Of a stretch of 64,000 nt of DNA, positions 1 to 10,700 are shown in pieces. Origin of the DNA: Lachnospiraceae bacterium (lineage in GTDB: Bacteria > Bacillota > Clostridia > Lachnospirales > Lachnospiraceae). The stretch spans positions 113,206 through 177,205 of the forward strand of contig JAKSRM010000002.1 of the NCBI GenBank assembly GCA_024403615.1, written 5' to 3'. Made by a program: the position numbers and the translations under genes. Every line of letters starts with the position of its first letter. Position 1 is the stretch's first letter. Below the pieces are notes generated by a model. It saw only the letters and a list, made by a program, of their open reading frames with translations. It was not told where the DNA came from and did not search any database.

Positions 1-50
1 TTTATTTACTATATATTTCCAGCATTGTCAACAAAACTATTTGTGAACAA

Positions 51-1466
51 TTACTGAACCGTATAAACCTTAATGGTGTCCGTATTTCCAGCTGCTCCAC
101 CGATGGTACCGCCAGTTAAAACGACCTTGTCCCCAGGCTGCAGATTCAAAATTCTTACGGCTGCTTTCAGGCCTTCTTCAAACATAATATCCTGAGACTC
201 ATATTTTTCATTCAGTACCGGAGTTACGCCCCAACTCATGTTCAATCTTCTCCAAGCCTTTACATCGGTGGTGGTTCCAATGATATGAGCCGGACAACGG
301 AATCTGCTGACCAGACGAGCGGTCAGACCGGAAATGGAATTAACAACGATAGCCTTGGCGCCAACATCTACTGCCATAGAGCAGGTCGCATGGGAAATAG
401 CATCTAAATTGCTGTTAATCTGATATTCGGTGCTTTCGAACCATTTTTCATAATCGATATGCTCTTCTGTATATTCAACGATGGAAGCCATGGTTTTTAC
501 GGCTTCTACCGGATGCTCGCCACTTGCGGTCTCTCCAGATAACATAACTAAAGAAGTTCCTTCATAAACTGCATTAGCAACATCAGAAGCTTCTGCTCGG
601 GTCGGACGTGGATTGTGAATCATGGATTCTAACATTTCAGTCGCAGTTACGACTCTCTTGCCTCGAATTCTGCATTTGTTAGTCATTTCTTTTTGCAGAA
701 CCGGTACTTCTTTCAGCGGAATTTCTACACCTAAATCGCCTCTGGCAACCATAATTCCGTTAACTACTTCACAGATTTCATCAACATTCTTTACGCCATC
801 TGGGTTTTCAATCTTAGCAATAATACCGATTCCAGAGCCCCCATTTTCATTCAGAAAGTTTCGAAGGTCTAAAGCATTCTGTTTTGTGGACATAAAAGAC
901 GCTGCAACGAAATCTACATCATTCTCAATACCGAATAAGATATCGGATTTGTCCTGCTCGCTTAAATATTCATGGCTCATGATCTTTCCAGGAAAATTCA
1001 TGCTCTTGCGGTCAGAAAGAATTCCTCCCTGAATGACAGAACAAATAATGTCATTTCCGGAAATTTCATCTACTTTAAGCTCTACCAGACCGTCATTTAC
1101 CAGAATCTGCTGGCCAGCTTCTAACTCCAGAGGAAGCTTCGCGTAATTTACACTAACTTTCGTCGCGTCGCCGTCAACCTCGTCAGCAGTAAGGATGAAC
1201 TTATCTCCCGTTTTTATTTCCACAGAGCCTTCTGCAAAAGTCTTTAACCGATATTCCGGTCCTTTGGTATCCAGCATAATCGGAAGGGGAAGTCCTAACT
1301 CTACTCTTACTTTTTTTAATCGTTTAATGGTCTCTAAATGGCTCTCATGGGTTCCATGAGAGAAGTTTAATCTGGCCGTATCCATGCCTGCCAGACATAA
1401 TTCTTTTAATATTTCTTCGCTATCGGAAGCAGGTCCGATGGTGCAAATGATTTTCGTCCTTCTCAT
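51..1466 (-). CDS. pyk: Pyruvate kinase
   Basis: This 471-residue cytoplasmic enzyme makes pyruvate and ATP from phosphoenolpyruvate and ADP, the last step of glycolysis. The N-terminus RTKIICTIGPAS, the NFSHG motif near residue 34, LDTKGPE, the active-site segment IIAKIENPDGV, ARGDLGVEIP and the segment TATEMLESM...PTRAEASDVANAV are all family hallmarks and look intact. The length matches the short form without the extra C-terminal PEP-utiliser domain found in Bacillus. It starts at ATG behind AGGAGAAAATA. It lies downstream of, and in the same direction as, the iron-type ABC operon, with a terminator-like hairpin between them, so it is probably a separate unit. Only 50 bases follow the stop and no terminator is visible there. 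Confidence 0.97.
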   Translation of the reverse strand: MRRTKIICTIGPASDSEEILKELCLAGMDTARLNFSHGTHESHLETIKRLKKVRVELGLPLPIMLDTKGPEYRLKTFAEGSVEIKTGDKFILTADEVDGDATKVSVNYAKLPLELEAGQQILVNDGLVELKVDEISGNDIICSVIQGGILSDRKSMNFPGKIMSHEYLSEQDKSDILFGIENDVDFVAASFMSTKQNALDLRNFLNENGGSGIGIIAKIENPDGVKNVDEICEVVNGIMVARGDLGVEIPLKEVPVLQKEMTNKCRIRGKRVVTATEMLESMIHNPRPTRAEASDVANAVYEGTSLVMLSGETASGEHPVEAVKTMASIVEYTEEHIDYEKWFESTEYQINSNLDAISHATCSMAVDVGAKAIVVNSISGLTARLVSRFRCPAHIIGTTTDVKAWRRLNMSWGVTPVLNEKYESQDIMFEEGLKAAVRILNLQPGDKVVLTGGTIGGAAGNTDTIKVYTVQ

Positions 1467-1499
1467 TATTTTCTCCTAAAATCGGACATCAAAAAACCG

Positions 1500-1535
1500 T
1501 CCAAAAATAAAATATTCAGGTATTACCTACCTGAA
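1500..1535 (-). terminator. Terminator-like hairpin after the ABC operon
   Basis: The arms TTCAGGTA and TACCTGAA pair perfectly over 8 bp around a 5-nt loop. On the minus strand they are followed by a T-rich run (ATATTTTATTTTT). It lies 3' of the binding-protein gene and 5' of pyk. The same palindrome could instead be an operator for pyk. Confidence 0.6.
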
Positions 1536-1579
1536 CATTTTACATTTTTTACAAGCGTTCGTCTATATTTACCGCTAAA

Positions 1580-2797
1580 TTATGATGGGAAAAACGTAGC
1601 GATATCTATCTTTTGGTATCCTCCGAAACTTGCCGGACAAGAAAAGATTTTCTCTGCTAAGTCCTGTCTTAAAAACATTTCCGTAATTTCATTCAGTTTT
1701 TCTGTAAGATCAATATCTTCAAACTGTTCCGGATATACGCTCTTTGCTAAAAACCAGGTGTTCGCCAAAGCGATTTCATAGTTCGTATAGTAAGCGTTAT
1801 AAGCCATCTGCAGATAAACTTCACCGTCTTTCCAAGCTTTCACCGTATCAAACAGCCGCACGTCTTCCTGATACAAAGGCTGGATATTTTTTACGGCTGC
1901 GCCATCGATAAACATCAGGTCCATATCACTGCCAAGAGAAATAAACTTCTCTTCTTCGATTGGCGTAACTCCCGGAGTTCCCAAGCCGGTAACTACATTC
2001 TTAATATTGGCCACATCGAAAGATGCATATTGTTCCGAAGTCATTAAATGGTCTGTGGTTCCCCAGTTCCCAAGACCGCAAATATAAACGGAAGGTTTTT
2101 CTTCTTCTTTGATATCTGTCGTTCTTTCGGATATTTCCGCCTTTTCTTTCTCTACGAAAGAAATTAATTCTGCAGCCCGATCTTCTCTTCCCAAAAGCAT
2201 TCCCAGAAGGTTCATGGAATCACAGAAGGCTGAATCAAATACGCCATCGGGACCGGCTTTTAAGGTTACAACCGGAATTCCTAACTGTGCCTGTAAGGCG
2301 TCTGCTTTTTCTACGTCTTCATATTCGGAAATCACCAAATCCGGATTGCAGGACAGTATTTTCTCTGCTTCTGCCGTTTGAGCGTTCGGTCCGCCTACAC
2401 CGCAAGAAGGTAAGGTTTCAAAGATTTCTCCATATGCCATAACATAAGGTCTGGCCACAGAATCAAACATTTTCGGCCGATTGGTAAGGGATTCGTTATC
2501 GATGTCCTCTACGCCACAAAGAAGGCCGATATCACCAATATAGCTATACATTCGTAAGGCTCCAGCGCCGATGCAAACGATTCTTTGATAAGAGCCTGGG
2601 GCTACGGTCAGTTCACGACCGATTAAATCCGTAATTACCGTTTCCGCTGAACTATTTCCGTCAGCCGATTCCGAGGTTTCCGAAACCGGTTCCTCTTTGG
2701 AGCCTCCGCACGCGGTAAGACCGATGGATAAAACCAGTAACACCGTCAAGCAAAGCATCGTTTTCATTACGTTTTTTATTTTGTATTTTTTTATCAT
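1580..2797 (-). CDS. ABC transporter substrate-binding lipoprotein, iron-siderophore/cobalamin type
   Basis: This 405-residue lipoprotein is the receptor of the importer encoded just upstream. A hydrophobic signal ends in the lipobox LTAC with Cys30 as the lipidation site, followed by a Ser/Glu-rich linker. The body has the periplasmic-binding-protein type 2 layout: DLIGRELTV near the start, then IVCIGAGALRMYSYIG, NPDLVISEYEDVE and a helical C-terminal lobe. This fold binds Fe3+-chelates, cobalamin or haem; the sequence alone does not say which. The start ATG directly follows the stop of the ATPase gene (TAAATG) with AAGGAA about 9 bases upstream, so translation is probably coupled. It is the last gene of a permease-ATPase-receptor operon. 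Confidence 0.88.
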   Translation of the reverse strand: MIKKYKIKNVMKTMLCLTVLLVLSIGLTACGGSKEEPVSETSESADGNSSAETVITDLIGRELTVAPGSYQRIVCIGAGALRMYSYIGDIGLLCGVEDIDNESLTNRPKMFDSVARPYVMAYGEIFETLPSCGVGGPNAQTAEAEKILSCNPDLVISEYEDVEKADALQAQLGIPVVTLKAGPDGVFDSAFCDSMNLLGMLLGREDRAAELISFVEKEKAEISERTTDIKEEEKPSVYICGLGNWGTTDHLMTSEQYASFDVANIKNVVTGLGTPGVTPIEEEKFISLGSDMDLMFIDGAAVKNIQPLYQEDVRLFDTVKAWKDGEVYLQMAYNAYYTNYEIALANTWFLAKSVYPEQFEDIDLTEKLNEITEMFLRQDLAEKIFSCPASFGGYQKIDIATFFPS

Positions 2798-3565
2798 TTA
2801 TCCAAATTCCTTCCCGGCAAGAATAATCTTCTTGCCGTCTACTTCTACAATATGCACGTCTACATCAAAAATATCTTTAATGATTTCCGGCGTAAATACT
2901 TCGGTTCCGCCGGTATATTTTATTTTTCCATCTTTCATCAGGAAGAACCGGTCTCCCATATCCATAGCCTGGTTCAGGTCATGAAGAGAACTTAAAATAC
3001 TGATTCCTTTTGCCGCAGAAAGCTTTTTCGCTTCGCTGATAATCAACTGCTCATTGGCTAAATCCAAATTTCCCGTCGGCTCATCTAAGACTAAAAGATC
3101 CGGTCTTTGGGCCATGGCTCTGGCGATAGCGATTTTTTGCTTTTCTCCACCGGAAAGTTCCTCTGCATTTCGGTCTGCATATTCTTCCAGTCCCATTTCG
3201 CTTAAGATTTCTTCTACTATATCCATGTCTTCTTTACCGGCCCTGGTTCCGAAAGAAGAAACCCTGGACATTAATACGGCATCAAAAACGCTTAACTGAC
3301 CGAAATGGATATGTTGCGGAACATAAGCAATTATCTCTGCCCGTTTCTGCGGAGACATAGCTCCCAAATCTTCTCCTTGGAACAGCATTTTTCCGGATAA
3401 GGGCTTGTTAATTCCTAATAAATTGGAGAACAAAGTGGTCTTTCCAGAACCATTTCGTCCCAAAACGATTCCAATTTCTCCAGCCTTCAGTTCCAAAGAA
3501 ACGCCGTCTAAAACATTCTTGCCATTTTTCTTATAACGAAAAGTGAGGTCTTCTATTTTCAGCAT
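2798..3565 (-). CDS. ABC transporter ATP-binding protein, FepC/BtuD type
   Basis: This 255-residue ATPase drives the FecCD-type permease. Visible motifs in order are Walker A GRNGSGKTT near residue 36, the Q-loop segment AYVPQH, the signature LSGGEKQKIAIARAM, Walker B LLVLDEPTGNLD and the switch His in SSLHDLNQAM. Its start overlaps the end of the permease gene by 7 bases and its stop abuts the receptor gene, the normal arrangement for an iron or cobalamin uptake operon. The domain looks complete with no missing catalytic residue. Confidence 0.93.
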   Translation of the reverse strand: MLKIEDLTFRYKKNGKNVLDGVSLELKAGEIGIVLGRNGSGKTTLFSNLLGINKPLSGKMLFQGEDLGAMSPQKRAEIIAYVPQHIHFGQLSVFDAVLMSRVSSFGTRAGKEDMDIVEEILSEMGLEEYADRNAEELSGGEKQKIAIARAMAQRPDLLVLDEPTGNLDLANEQLIISEAKKLSAAKGISILSSLHDLNQAMDMGDRFFLMKDGKIKYTGGTEVFTPEIIKDIFDVDVHIVEVDGKKIILAGKEFG

Positions 3566-4620
3566 GCGCTTCCCTCCTTTTTCGAAAAGATAATGGCTAC
3601 GAAGAACGGAGCTCCGATTAAAGAAGTAATCGCTCCTACCGGAAGGGCGGAACCGCTACCGATGCTGCGGGATAACGTATCTGCTGCCAGTAACAACAGA
3701 CTTCCCAAAAGGGCGGTTGCCGGTAAGGAGTAAGAGTGCTGTGCTCCTAAAATCCGTTTTGCAATGTGCGGGCAGATAATACCCACAAATCCTATAACTC
3801 CTAAGAAAGAAACGCATACAGCGGTAATTATGGACGCCAAAAGCAATGATATGAAACGTAAACGCTCTACATTAACGCCTACACTCTTTGCGGCCGCATC
3901 CCCTGCCAAAATCGCATTATATTTCCAAGCCATGAGTTGGAAATATACGATGCCGATAACAACTACCACCAGCATAATCAAGTCCGTTTTATAGGTTGCT
4001 CTGCCTAAATCACCGAAATTCCAGATAACGGCTGCAGAAAGTCCTACATCCGTCGCATAGAACTGCAAGATGGTGGTGGCAGCGGTCCAAATGGCTCCGA
4101 TTGCAATACCCGCTAATACCACTACGCCCGGTGAAAAGGTCCGTACCTTGCATAAACCTAAAATCAACAAAATGGAAGCCACCGAGAAAATAAACGCCAT
4201 CAAAGATGTGGCAAAAGGATTGGCCCCTGCTGCCATGTTCTGTGGATTATTTCCTGTAGATAAAAAGCCACCAGAAAATACGATAATCGAAAGGTTTGCG
4301 CCAAATACTGCAGCATTGGAAACGCCTAACGTAGACGGAGAGGCCATAGAGTTGTTCAAATTGGTCTGCATAATCAGGCCGGAAGAAGAAAGGCCGGCAC
4401 CTGCAATAATCGCAGCCAGAACTCGTGGAATACGGATGTTTTGGATAATACGAACCGCTGCGTCAGTTCCTTTTCCAAACAGCGCCTGAAAGCCTTCTGC
4501 AAGGGTCATATTGGAAGAACCTATAAAAATGCAGACAATAGCCATTACAACGACTGCTACCGCAATCCCTGCAATAATCCATTTCTTTCTGGAATTTTTC
4601 TTCTGGATTTTTGAGTTCAT
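3559..4620 (-). CDS. ABC transporter permease, FecCD family
   Basis: This polytopic membrane protein is the translocation subunit of the iron/cobalamin-type importer. It has the FecCD pattern: a first helix after residue 15, then IRIPRVLAAIIAGAGLSSSG, ASPSTLGVSNAAVFGA, GVSLLGVI-like segments near the C-terminus (VSFLGVIGFVGIICPHIAKRILG) and LPVGAITSLIGAPFFVAII. The frame can be opened at a GTG four codons earlier (4632), but ATG at 4620 sits behind AGGTGGGGG at good spacing and gives MNSKIQKK, so I prefer 353 residues. It is the first gene of the three-gene operon. Confidence 0.92.
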   Translation of the reverse strand: MNSKIQKKNSRKKWIIAGIAVAVVVMAIVCIFIGSSNMTLAEGFQALFGKGTDAAVRIIQNIRIPRVLAAIIAGAGLSSSGLIMQTNLNNSMASPSTLGVSNAAVFGANLSIIVFSGGFLSTGNNPQNMAAGANPFATSLMAFIFSVASILLILGLCKVRTFSPGVVVLAGIAIGAIWTAATTILQFYATDVGLSAAVIWNFGDLGRATYKTDLIMLVVVVIGIVYFQLMAWKYNAILAGDAAAKSVGVNVERLRFISLLLASIITAVCVSFLGVIGFVGIICPHIAKRILGAQHSYSLPATALLGSLLLLAADTLSRSIGSGSALPVGAITSLIGAPFFVAIIFSKKEGSAC

Positions 4621-4729
4621 CTTTTCCCCCACCTATATGGTTTGATTCTAAACTCCCAGGGGATGGATTTTAAGCCCCGTGGGGGGATAAAAATATGTTC
4701 TTTTTTTCAGACAATGCTCGCCGCTGACA
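4621..4729 (-). promoter_or_regulatory. Leader of the iron-type ABC operon with an imperfect direct repeat
   Basis: Upstream of the permease the minus strand carries GGGGCTTAAAATCCATCCCC followed closely by GGGAGTTTAGAATCAAACC. These are two similar blocks, the first of which can fold with GGGG/CCCC arms. A weak TTGTCT-N16-TTTTAT lies further upstream. It may be an operator pair for a metal regulator or a structured leader. I do not recognise it as a known element. Confidence 0.3.
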
Positions 4730-4762
4730 ATACAAAAACGGCGGAGCCTTTCGGTCCCGCCG
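4730..4762 (-). terminator. Rho-independent terminator of the giant surface-protein gene
   Basis: On the minus strand CGGCGG pairs with CCGCCG around an inner CC-GAAA-GG hairpin, followed by TTTTTG. It lies 25 bases beyond the stop codon of the 15.6-kb gene. Confidence 0.85.
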
Positions 4763-4786
4763 CCTTCTTCGTAATTAACTTACGAA

Positions 4787-7700
4787 TTACTTATTGCGTT
4801 TTTTACGTCTCATTGAGAACAGTCCAGCTGTTGTTCCAAGTGTTAAGGAAGCTAACATCGTTACTACCCAAAGTGCTGGGTTGCTTCCGTCACCAGTCTT
4901 AACATCTTCATCCAGAGTATTTCTGATTGTAATGATTACTGTTTCAGCCTCTCTTGGCTCCTCAGGTTCTTCTGGATCTTCTGGAACGATAGGTTCTTCT
5001 GGATCCATAGTTGCCGTCAAGATTGGAACCTCTGGTACTTCTGGCACCTCAGGATCTTCTGGCTCAATGCTTGGTTCTGGAGCAACATAATCTAACTCAA
5101 CAGTTGCATCAGCTGCTCTCTTAACTTCGCCTGCGTCTGTAATGTAAGCTACGTGGTAATCCTTTGGAACTTCCTCTTCTACGTAGTATACAGACTTGGT
5201 GTCTTCGTCAGAAGGATCATCTGTGAATACTGGAAGGTTATCCCATTCGTACTCCCACTTCTTACCGTTTTCAACGATTTCAACTGGATCGCCGTATGGC
5301 TTGCCATCGCGGTACAGCTGAATCTTGATCTTAGTAGGTCTACGTTCGTAGAGATCGTCTTCATCCTGCCACTCTTTGGTTACTTTCAGTTTACCAGTTG
5401 GAAGAACGTTTTCAGCTACAGCGCCCCATCCAATGAAGCTGCCTTCATCATCGAATAATTCTTCGGTTACAACAGTTCCGTTGTATGCGCCTACGTTGTT
5501 GGTGCCGGTCCATGTAAGTCGACCACGAATCATGGTTGAACCATCATCACCTACCAGGAAGTCACCTACTGCAACTTCAGCTACGGTTCCATCTTCGTAT
5601 TCGATGAATGCTTCGGATACTCTGTAGTAAGCAAACAGTTCACCTGCGAGCTGAAGATCTGTAATGGTTGCAGCCCAACCAGTTTCTTCTGTTACGGTAA
5701 TGTATCCATCAACTACGGTCTCACCATCTGGAGTATTGACTGGCTCCCAAATGTCGATATATAAGCCAGTTTCTTCATCTTCTTCAACCTTTGTTGCTTT
5801 CTCAATGTAGAAGGTTACTTTTGCAGGACGTGCCAGCTGTGCCCATTCATCTTCGTCACCAGTCCAGATCTTCTGAACGGTAAGTTCGGTTACATCATAG
5901 GTGTTGGTGATGTCCTGAGTAATTGGCTCAAGGTTGCCTTCTTCGTCCTCTGTAAATACGCTACCGTTTTCACTACCATAAGTGATTGTGTAATTACCAT
6001 ATTTACCAGGTTGCAGAATTTTCTTGCCTTCTTCATTGGTCTCAACTACTTTGTAGATAACTGGTGTTGGGTCTTCGTCCCAATCTAAGTTAACTACCTT
6101 AGGAAGGTCTTCCCATGTTGCAGACTGAACGTTTACAATCTTGCCTTCTTCATCATACTCAACTTCAAGTTTCTGAGTTGTTTCAGAAGTTGTGTGAACG
6201 TCGCCATCATCGTAAAGGTCGCCTTCGATTTCCGGATCATCGGTAATCAGTTCGTCCTTCGTTACAGGAGCCCAAGCTTCCTCATCACTTGTTCTATACA
6301 TCAGAGTCAGATAAATCTCTTCTCTCTCATCATAGAAGTTATCGTAGTCTTCCCAATACTTGATTGCAGTGATGTCGCCCTTATTTGGATAGTGGATGTT
6401 GGAAATATCAATAGCACCCTTTCCGTTAGACGGATCAATAGATACGGTCTTCGGAGCAGTTGTTGTGTATGTTCCAACGGTCTCGCCATCCAGAATTTCT
6501 TCGATGGTGTATACAGAAGGTTCTGTATCACTGCCATTCTTGTAGGTTGGCAGGTTCTCCCATGTAACGACATTCTGTGTCTCTGTTGTAATTACTCCTG
6601 TAGCAATTAAGTATGCTGCCTTGTCTTCTTCTGCAACATCGGTTGGCATATCTCTGTAAAGATTGAGTACAAGACCCTGTCTCAGGTTATCTCTGTTCTC
6701 TTCATCTTTCCAGTTCTTTACTACAGAGAGATATGTTGTTGACAGTTTATTTGTAAGTTCTGTTTGGTAAGTTGTTTCGCCACCCTCTGTTGTAGGTGTT
6801 GTTGCGGAGGTGTAATCGAAGTTGCCGATTTCGCCTTCGGTTGCGTAAACTACTGCACCAGTAGGATCCTTAACTTCTACTGTCTTGTCGCCCCATGTCA
6901 TAGATACTTCTACTACACGGTACTTGTAATTGTTTCTAAGTCCTTTACTGAATTCAGCGGACCAGTTGTTGTTTTCAGTCAGGGTTGCTGTTCCGTAATA
7001 TGGTACGTTAGTCCATGTCTGTCCATTGTCAGCGCTGTACTGAAGCTGTACTTCAATGCTATCTGGCAGAACCTCTTTGTAGGTATCCAGGATGTCTTCG
7101 CTAAGATCCCAATTCTTATGAACTTTAACCTTAGAAGGTTTATCCAGTGTGTTCTTAATATCTACATGAGAAGCAGTTTCTTCTGTATCAACGGTTACAG
7201 CATTGCTGTCGGTTACTACATAACCTGGATGATCTTTTTCAACTACTCTGTACTGAACCTTTGTGCTTACGCCATTTACAAGAACATATGCGGAAAGGTC
7301 CTTCCATTCGTCTTTCGACCATGTATTTGATTTAGCATTTCCGGTTAAGGTCTGCTCGTTAGCGCTTGCGGAGAAGATCTTCGTGCCATCATCAGCATTG
7401 CCTTCTGGTCTGTCAGCGATCTTCTTGTTTTCAATAACGATGCTGTTGCTTGCATTTGCATCAACCCAAGTCTGTCCACCGTCAACGCTGTACTGGAGAA
7501 GCAGCTGAATGCTTGCATCACGGAGTCCGTAATAGTTTGTATTGTCATCCCAGTACTTGGTTACGTCGAAGGAAAGAACTTCTGGAACATGAGTATTATC
7601 AATCGTAATCTGCTTAGAAGCTGTTGCATCAAGTTCTGTCTTAGCGCCTGCTGCTGTAGTTGTAGGAGTTCCACTTCCTAAGGTGTAGGTTGTGTCATAT

Positions 7701-10700
7701 TTCTCATCAACTACTGGTTTTTCGCTCAGGTCTTCTTCTACGTAGTAGGTAGCCTTAGTTCCATCAATTGTATAAATTGGAAGGTTCTTCCACTCATGGC
7801 TCCATGCCCGGCTATTTAATACTACGGTATCAATTACCTTATCGCTTGTCTTGCCGAGTACAGATTCATTTCTGTGAAGTTTTACTTTAATTTCATCACG
7901 GAATCCGTCACGGTTATTTGCATCAATCCACTCTTTCTGTACGTCGATTTCGCCGGTTTCCAGAGTGTTCTTAGCAGCTGCTGTCCATAAAGCTTTTTCA
8001 ACATTGTATGATACATCTACCTTAGCAGTATATGCACCAACTTTGCCGTCTGGAGTCCAGGTGCTTCCATTGTCCTTGGTTGTGAAGGAACCTTCGTCTG
8101 CATAAACCTTGTTACCATCGAAGGTGATGTATGCTTCAGATACTCTGATTTCATAGTTGAAAGGAATCTTCTCAACTTTTGCACTCCAGTTGCCATCTGC
8201 CTTCACAGTAATCTGACCCATCTTGATCTGTCCATCCTTAGAATTAAAGGCCTCAAATTCATCGGTAGATCCTTTAATCTTGTACTCAACCAGGAAGGTT
8301 ACGGACTGTGGACGAACCAGCTGTTTCCAGGTATCATCGCCTTCCCAAACTTTAGTAAGTTCAAGGCTATTCTCCTGCATGGTGTTGGTTACTGTCTGAT
8401 TCAGTTCAGAAACTTCTTCGGTAAATGTTTCACCATTTACATCGTAGCTGTAGCTTACCATGTAGTTATCGTAAGCTGGGCTTGTTAAGATGTTTCCATC
8501 TTCATCCGTTTCTACTACTCTGTAGTAAACAGCAGTTCCTTCATTTGTGAAGTATGGAACGTTCTCCCATACAGCAACTTTCTTCTGTTCAGCTGTCTTA
8601 GCAGCTACATCGATTTCCTGAACAATTGCGCTTGTTGTATAAACGCCATCGTCTGGATAATTCTTGTTGTCTTTCTTAACAACATCTGCCCAGGTATCGG
8701 TTCCATCTACTCTGTACTGAAGTTTGAAGTAAATGGTTCCTGGTCTTGTGTTGTAATAGTTTTCAACATCGTTCCACAATTTAGAAGCATTAACTTTTCC
8801 AAGTTTTGGCTCGTAGTGGTTCGTTACTGTAATCTGTGCATCGTCTGCATCTGCTGCTGCGTTTACAGTAGCTTTCGTGTAGTCGGTGTTCTTATCGCCG
8901 GTACCTACAGAATAATAGGTTGTGTAGGTCTGGCCATCTTTCCATGTAGCAGTTTCTTTTACAGTGTATACAGATTTGTATGCATCAGTATGGCTTGTAG
9001 CATCATCTCTGTACAGAGGAACGTTGTTCCAGGTATGTTTGATTTCGTCTGCCCACTTGCCATCGGTTCCAGCAGTTAATGTAACAGCTGTACCATATGC
9101 TGCACCGTCTCTGTAAAGCTGGAATGCAATGCTTGACAGTCTGGAGTTATCTCTGTTGTCTTCATCATCCCAAATCTTTTCTGCAGAAACATTACCTACG
9201 GACAGGCTGTTAACAGCAGTTGCTGCGAATCCGCCATCATCAGAAGCAGTTTCAACCTTACTGTCTGTATTACCGAAGGAACCTGCGCTATTAATAATAT
9301 AGGTAGTTCCATCTTCTGCAAACTGTCCGCTTACAGTTACTGTCTTAGTTCCGAATGTTACTTCAACTTCGGATACACGGTAGCTGTAGTTGTTACCATC
9401 TGCATCCACTTTAGCCAGGCCCTCAAAGAGAACTTCTGTCCATTTCAGGATGTCTTCGGTAGGTTTATTAATTGTTACTTTTCCGTAGTCATCAGTCTTT
9501 CCGGTTACCTCAGTCTTCTCTCCTGCTACAACTTCTGTGTAGTTGTAGTTGGAAAGAGCCTTCCATGTTGCTACAGCGCCGTCTTCATCTTCAACGCCAT
9601 ATTCAACCTTAAAGGTGATGGAATCTGGAAGTACTAGTTCTTCATCTGCACCATTCAGAGCCCAATCCTTGTGGATGCTTAATGTTGTTGAATCCATAGT
9701 ATTCGTTACTGTGGTCTCAACTGGTTCTGAAGCATCTTTAACAAGTTCCACACCATCTGCAGTAAATGAATACTTGATAGTGAATCCGTCTACGGAATCC
9801 TCTACTACTCGGTACTGAACTTTCGTCTGTTCATTATCGAAGTATACTGGCAGGTTATTCCACTGTGCATAGTTCCAATTCTCCGTTGAAGAGAAATATT
9901 CAATGGTCTGTTTTGGATTTGATGTAGTATAAATGCCCTCGTTGGTGTATGGAACAGTATCCTGTTTTGTAATGTCTGTCCATACGCCCTGTGCGTTCTT
10001 GTACTGAAGTTTTACAGTTACGCTGTCAGGAACGACCTGTTTGTACCAGTATTCCGGAACATCCCACTCTTTTTCAGCTGTAATGCTGCCTTTTGCAGGG
10101 TTATGTCTGTTGTTAATGTTCAGAGTCAGTTTGCCTCCGGACATAACACCACTCTGTGGGCTGTAGCTTACTGTATATTCTCCAGCTTTACCGTCAGTTA
10201 CTACGGTGTTACCGATCTTAATTTCTTCTACCTTATAGGTTGCTGGATTACCATTATGATCTTTTGAAGGAATATTCTTCCATGTATAGCTCAATCCGGT
10301 ATTCGATGTTAAGTTACCTGTAAGGACTGCTTCCAGAGTCTTGTTTACGTTAACTCCGGTTAATTTAACGGTGATTGCATCTCTTAACTGATCACGATTG
10401 TTTTCATCGTTCCAAGCCTTCTGAACTTTAATCTCACCACTTTCGTAGGTATTGGTCAAAGTGAAGGATGGTTTTGTTGCTGGATCCGTCCAAGTTGCTG
10501 GATCGCTATCCGTTACAGTTAAGTTGCCAATCGTTGTGTTATTTCTTGTTACTGTTCCGCTAGCATAAGTTGCAGATAACTCGATTACTCTGTACTTAAT
10601 TGCAACTCCTGTTGCTGTAGATTTTGGTAATTTAGCAGCAACTTCTTTGCCAGCATAATCATTTAAGGTATTAAATGTGAAATGACCTGCGTCTTTTCCA

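Noticed and set aside
6194..7330. Plus-strand frames opposite the giant gene (about 138 and 188 codons)
   Set aside because: They are antisense shadows of the Thr/Val-rich repeat codons, have Cys/Ile/Phe-rich unnatural composition and no ribosome sites.
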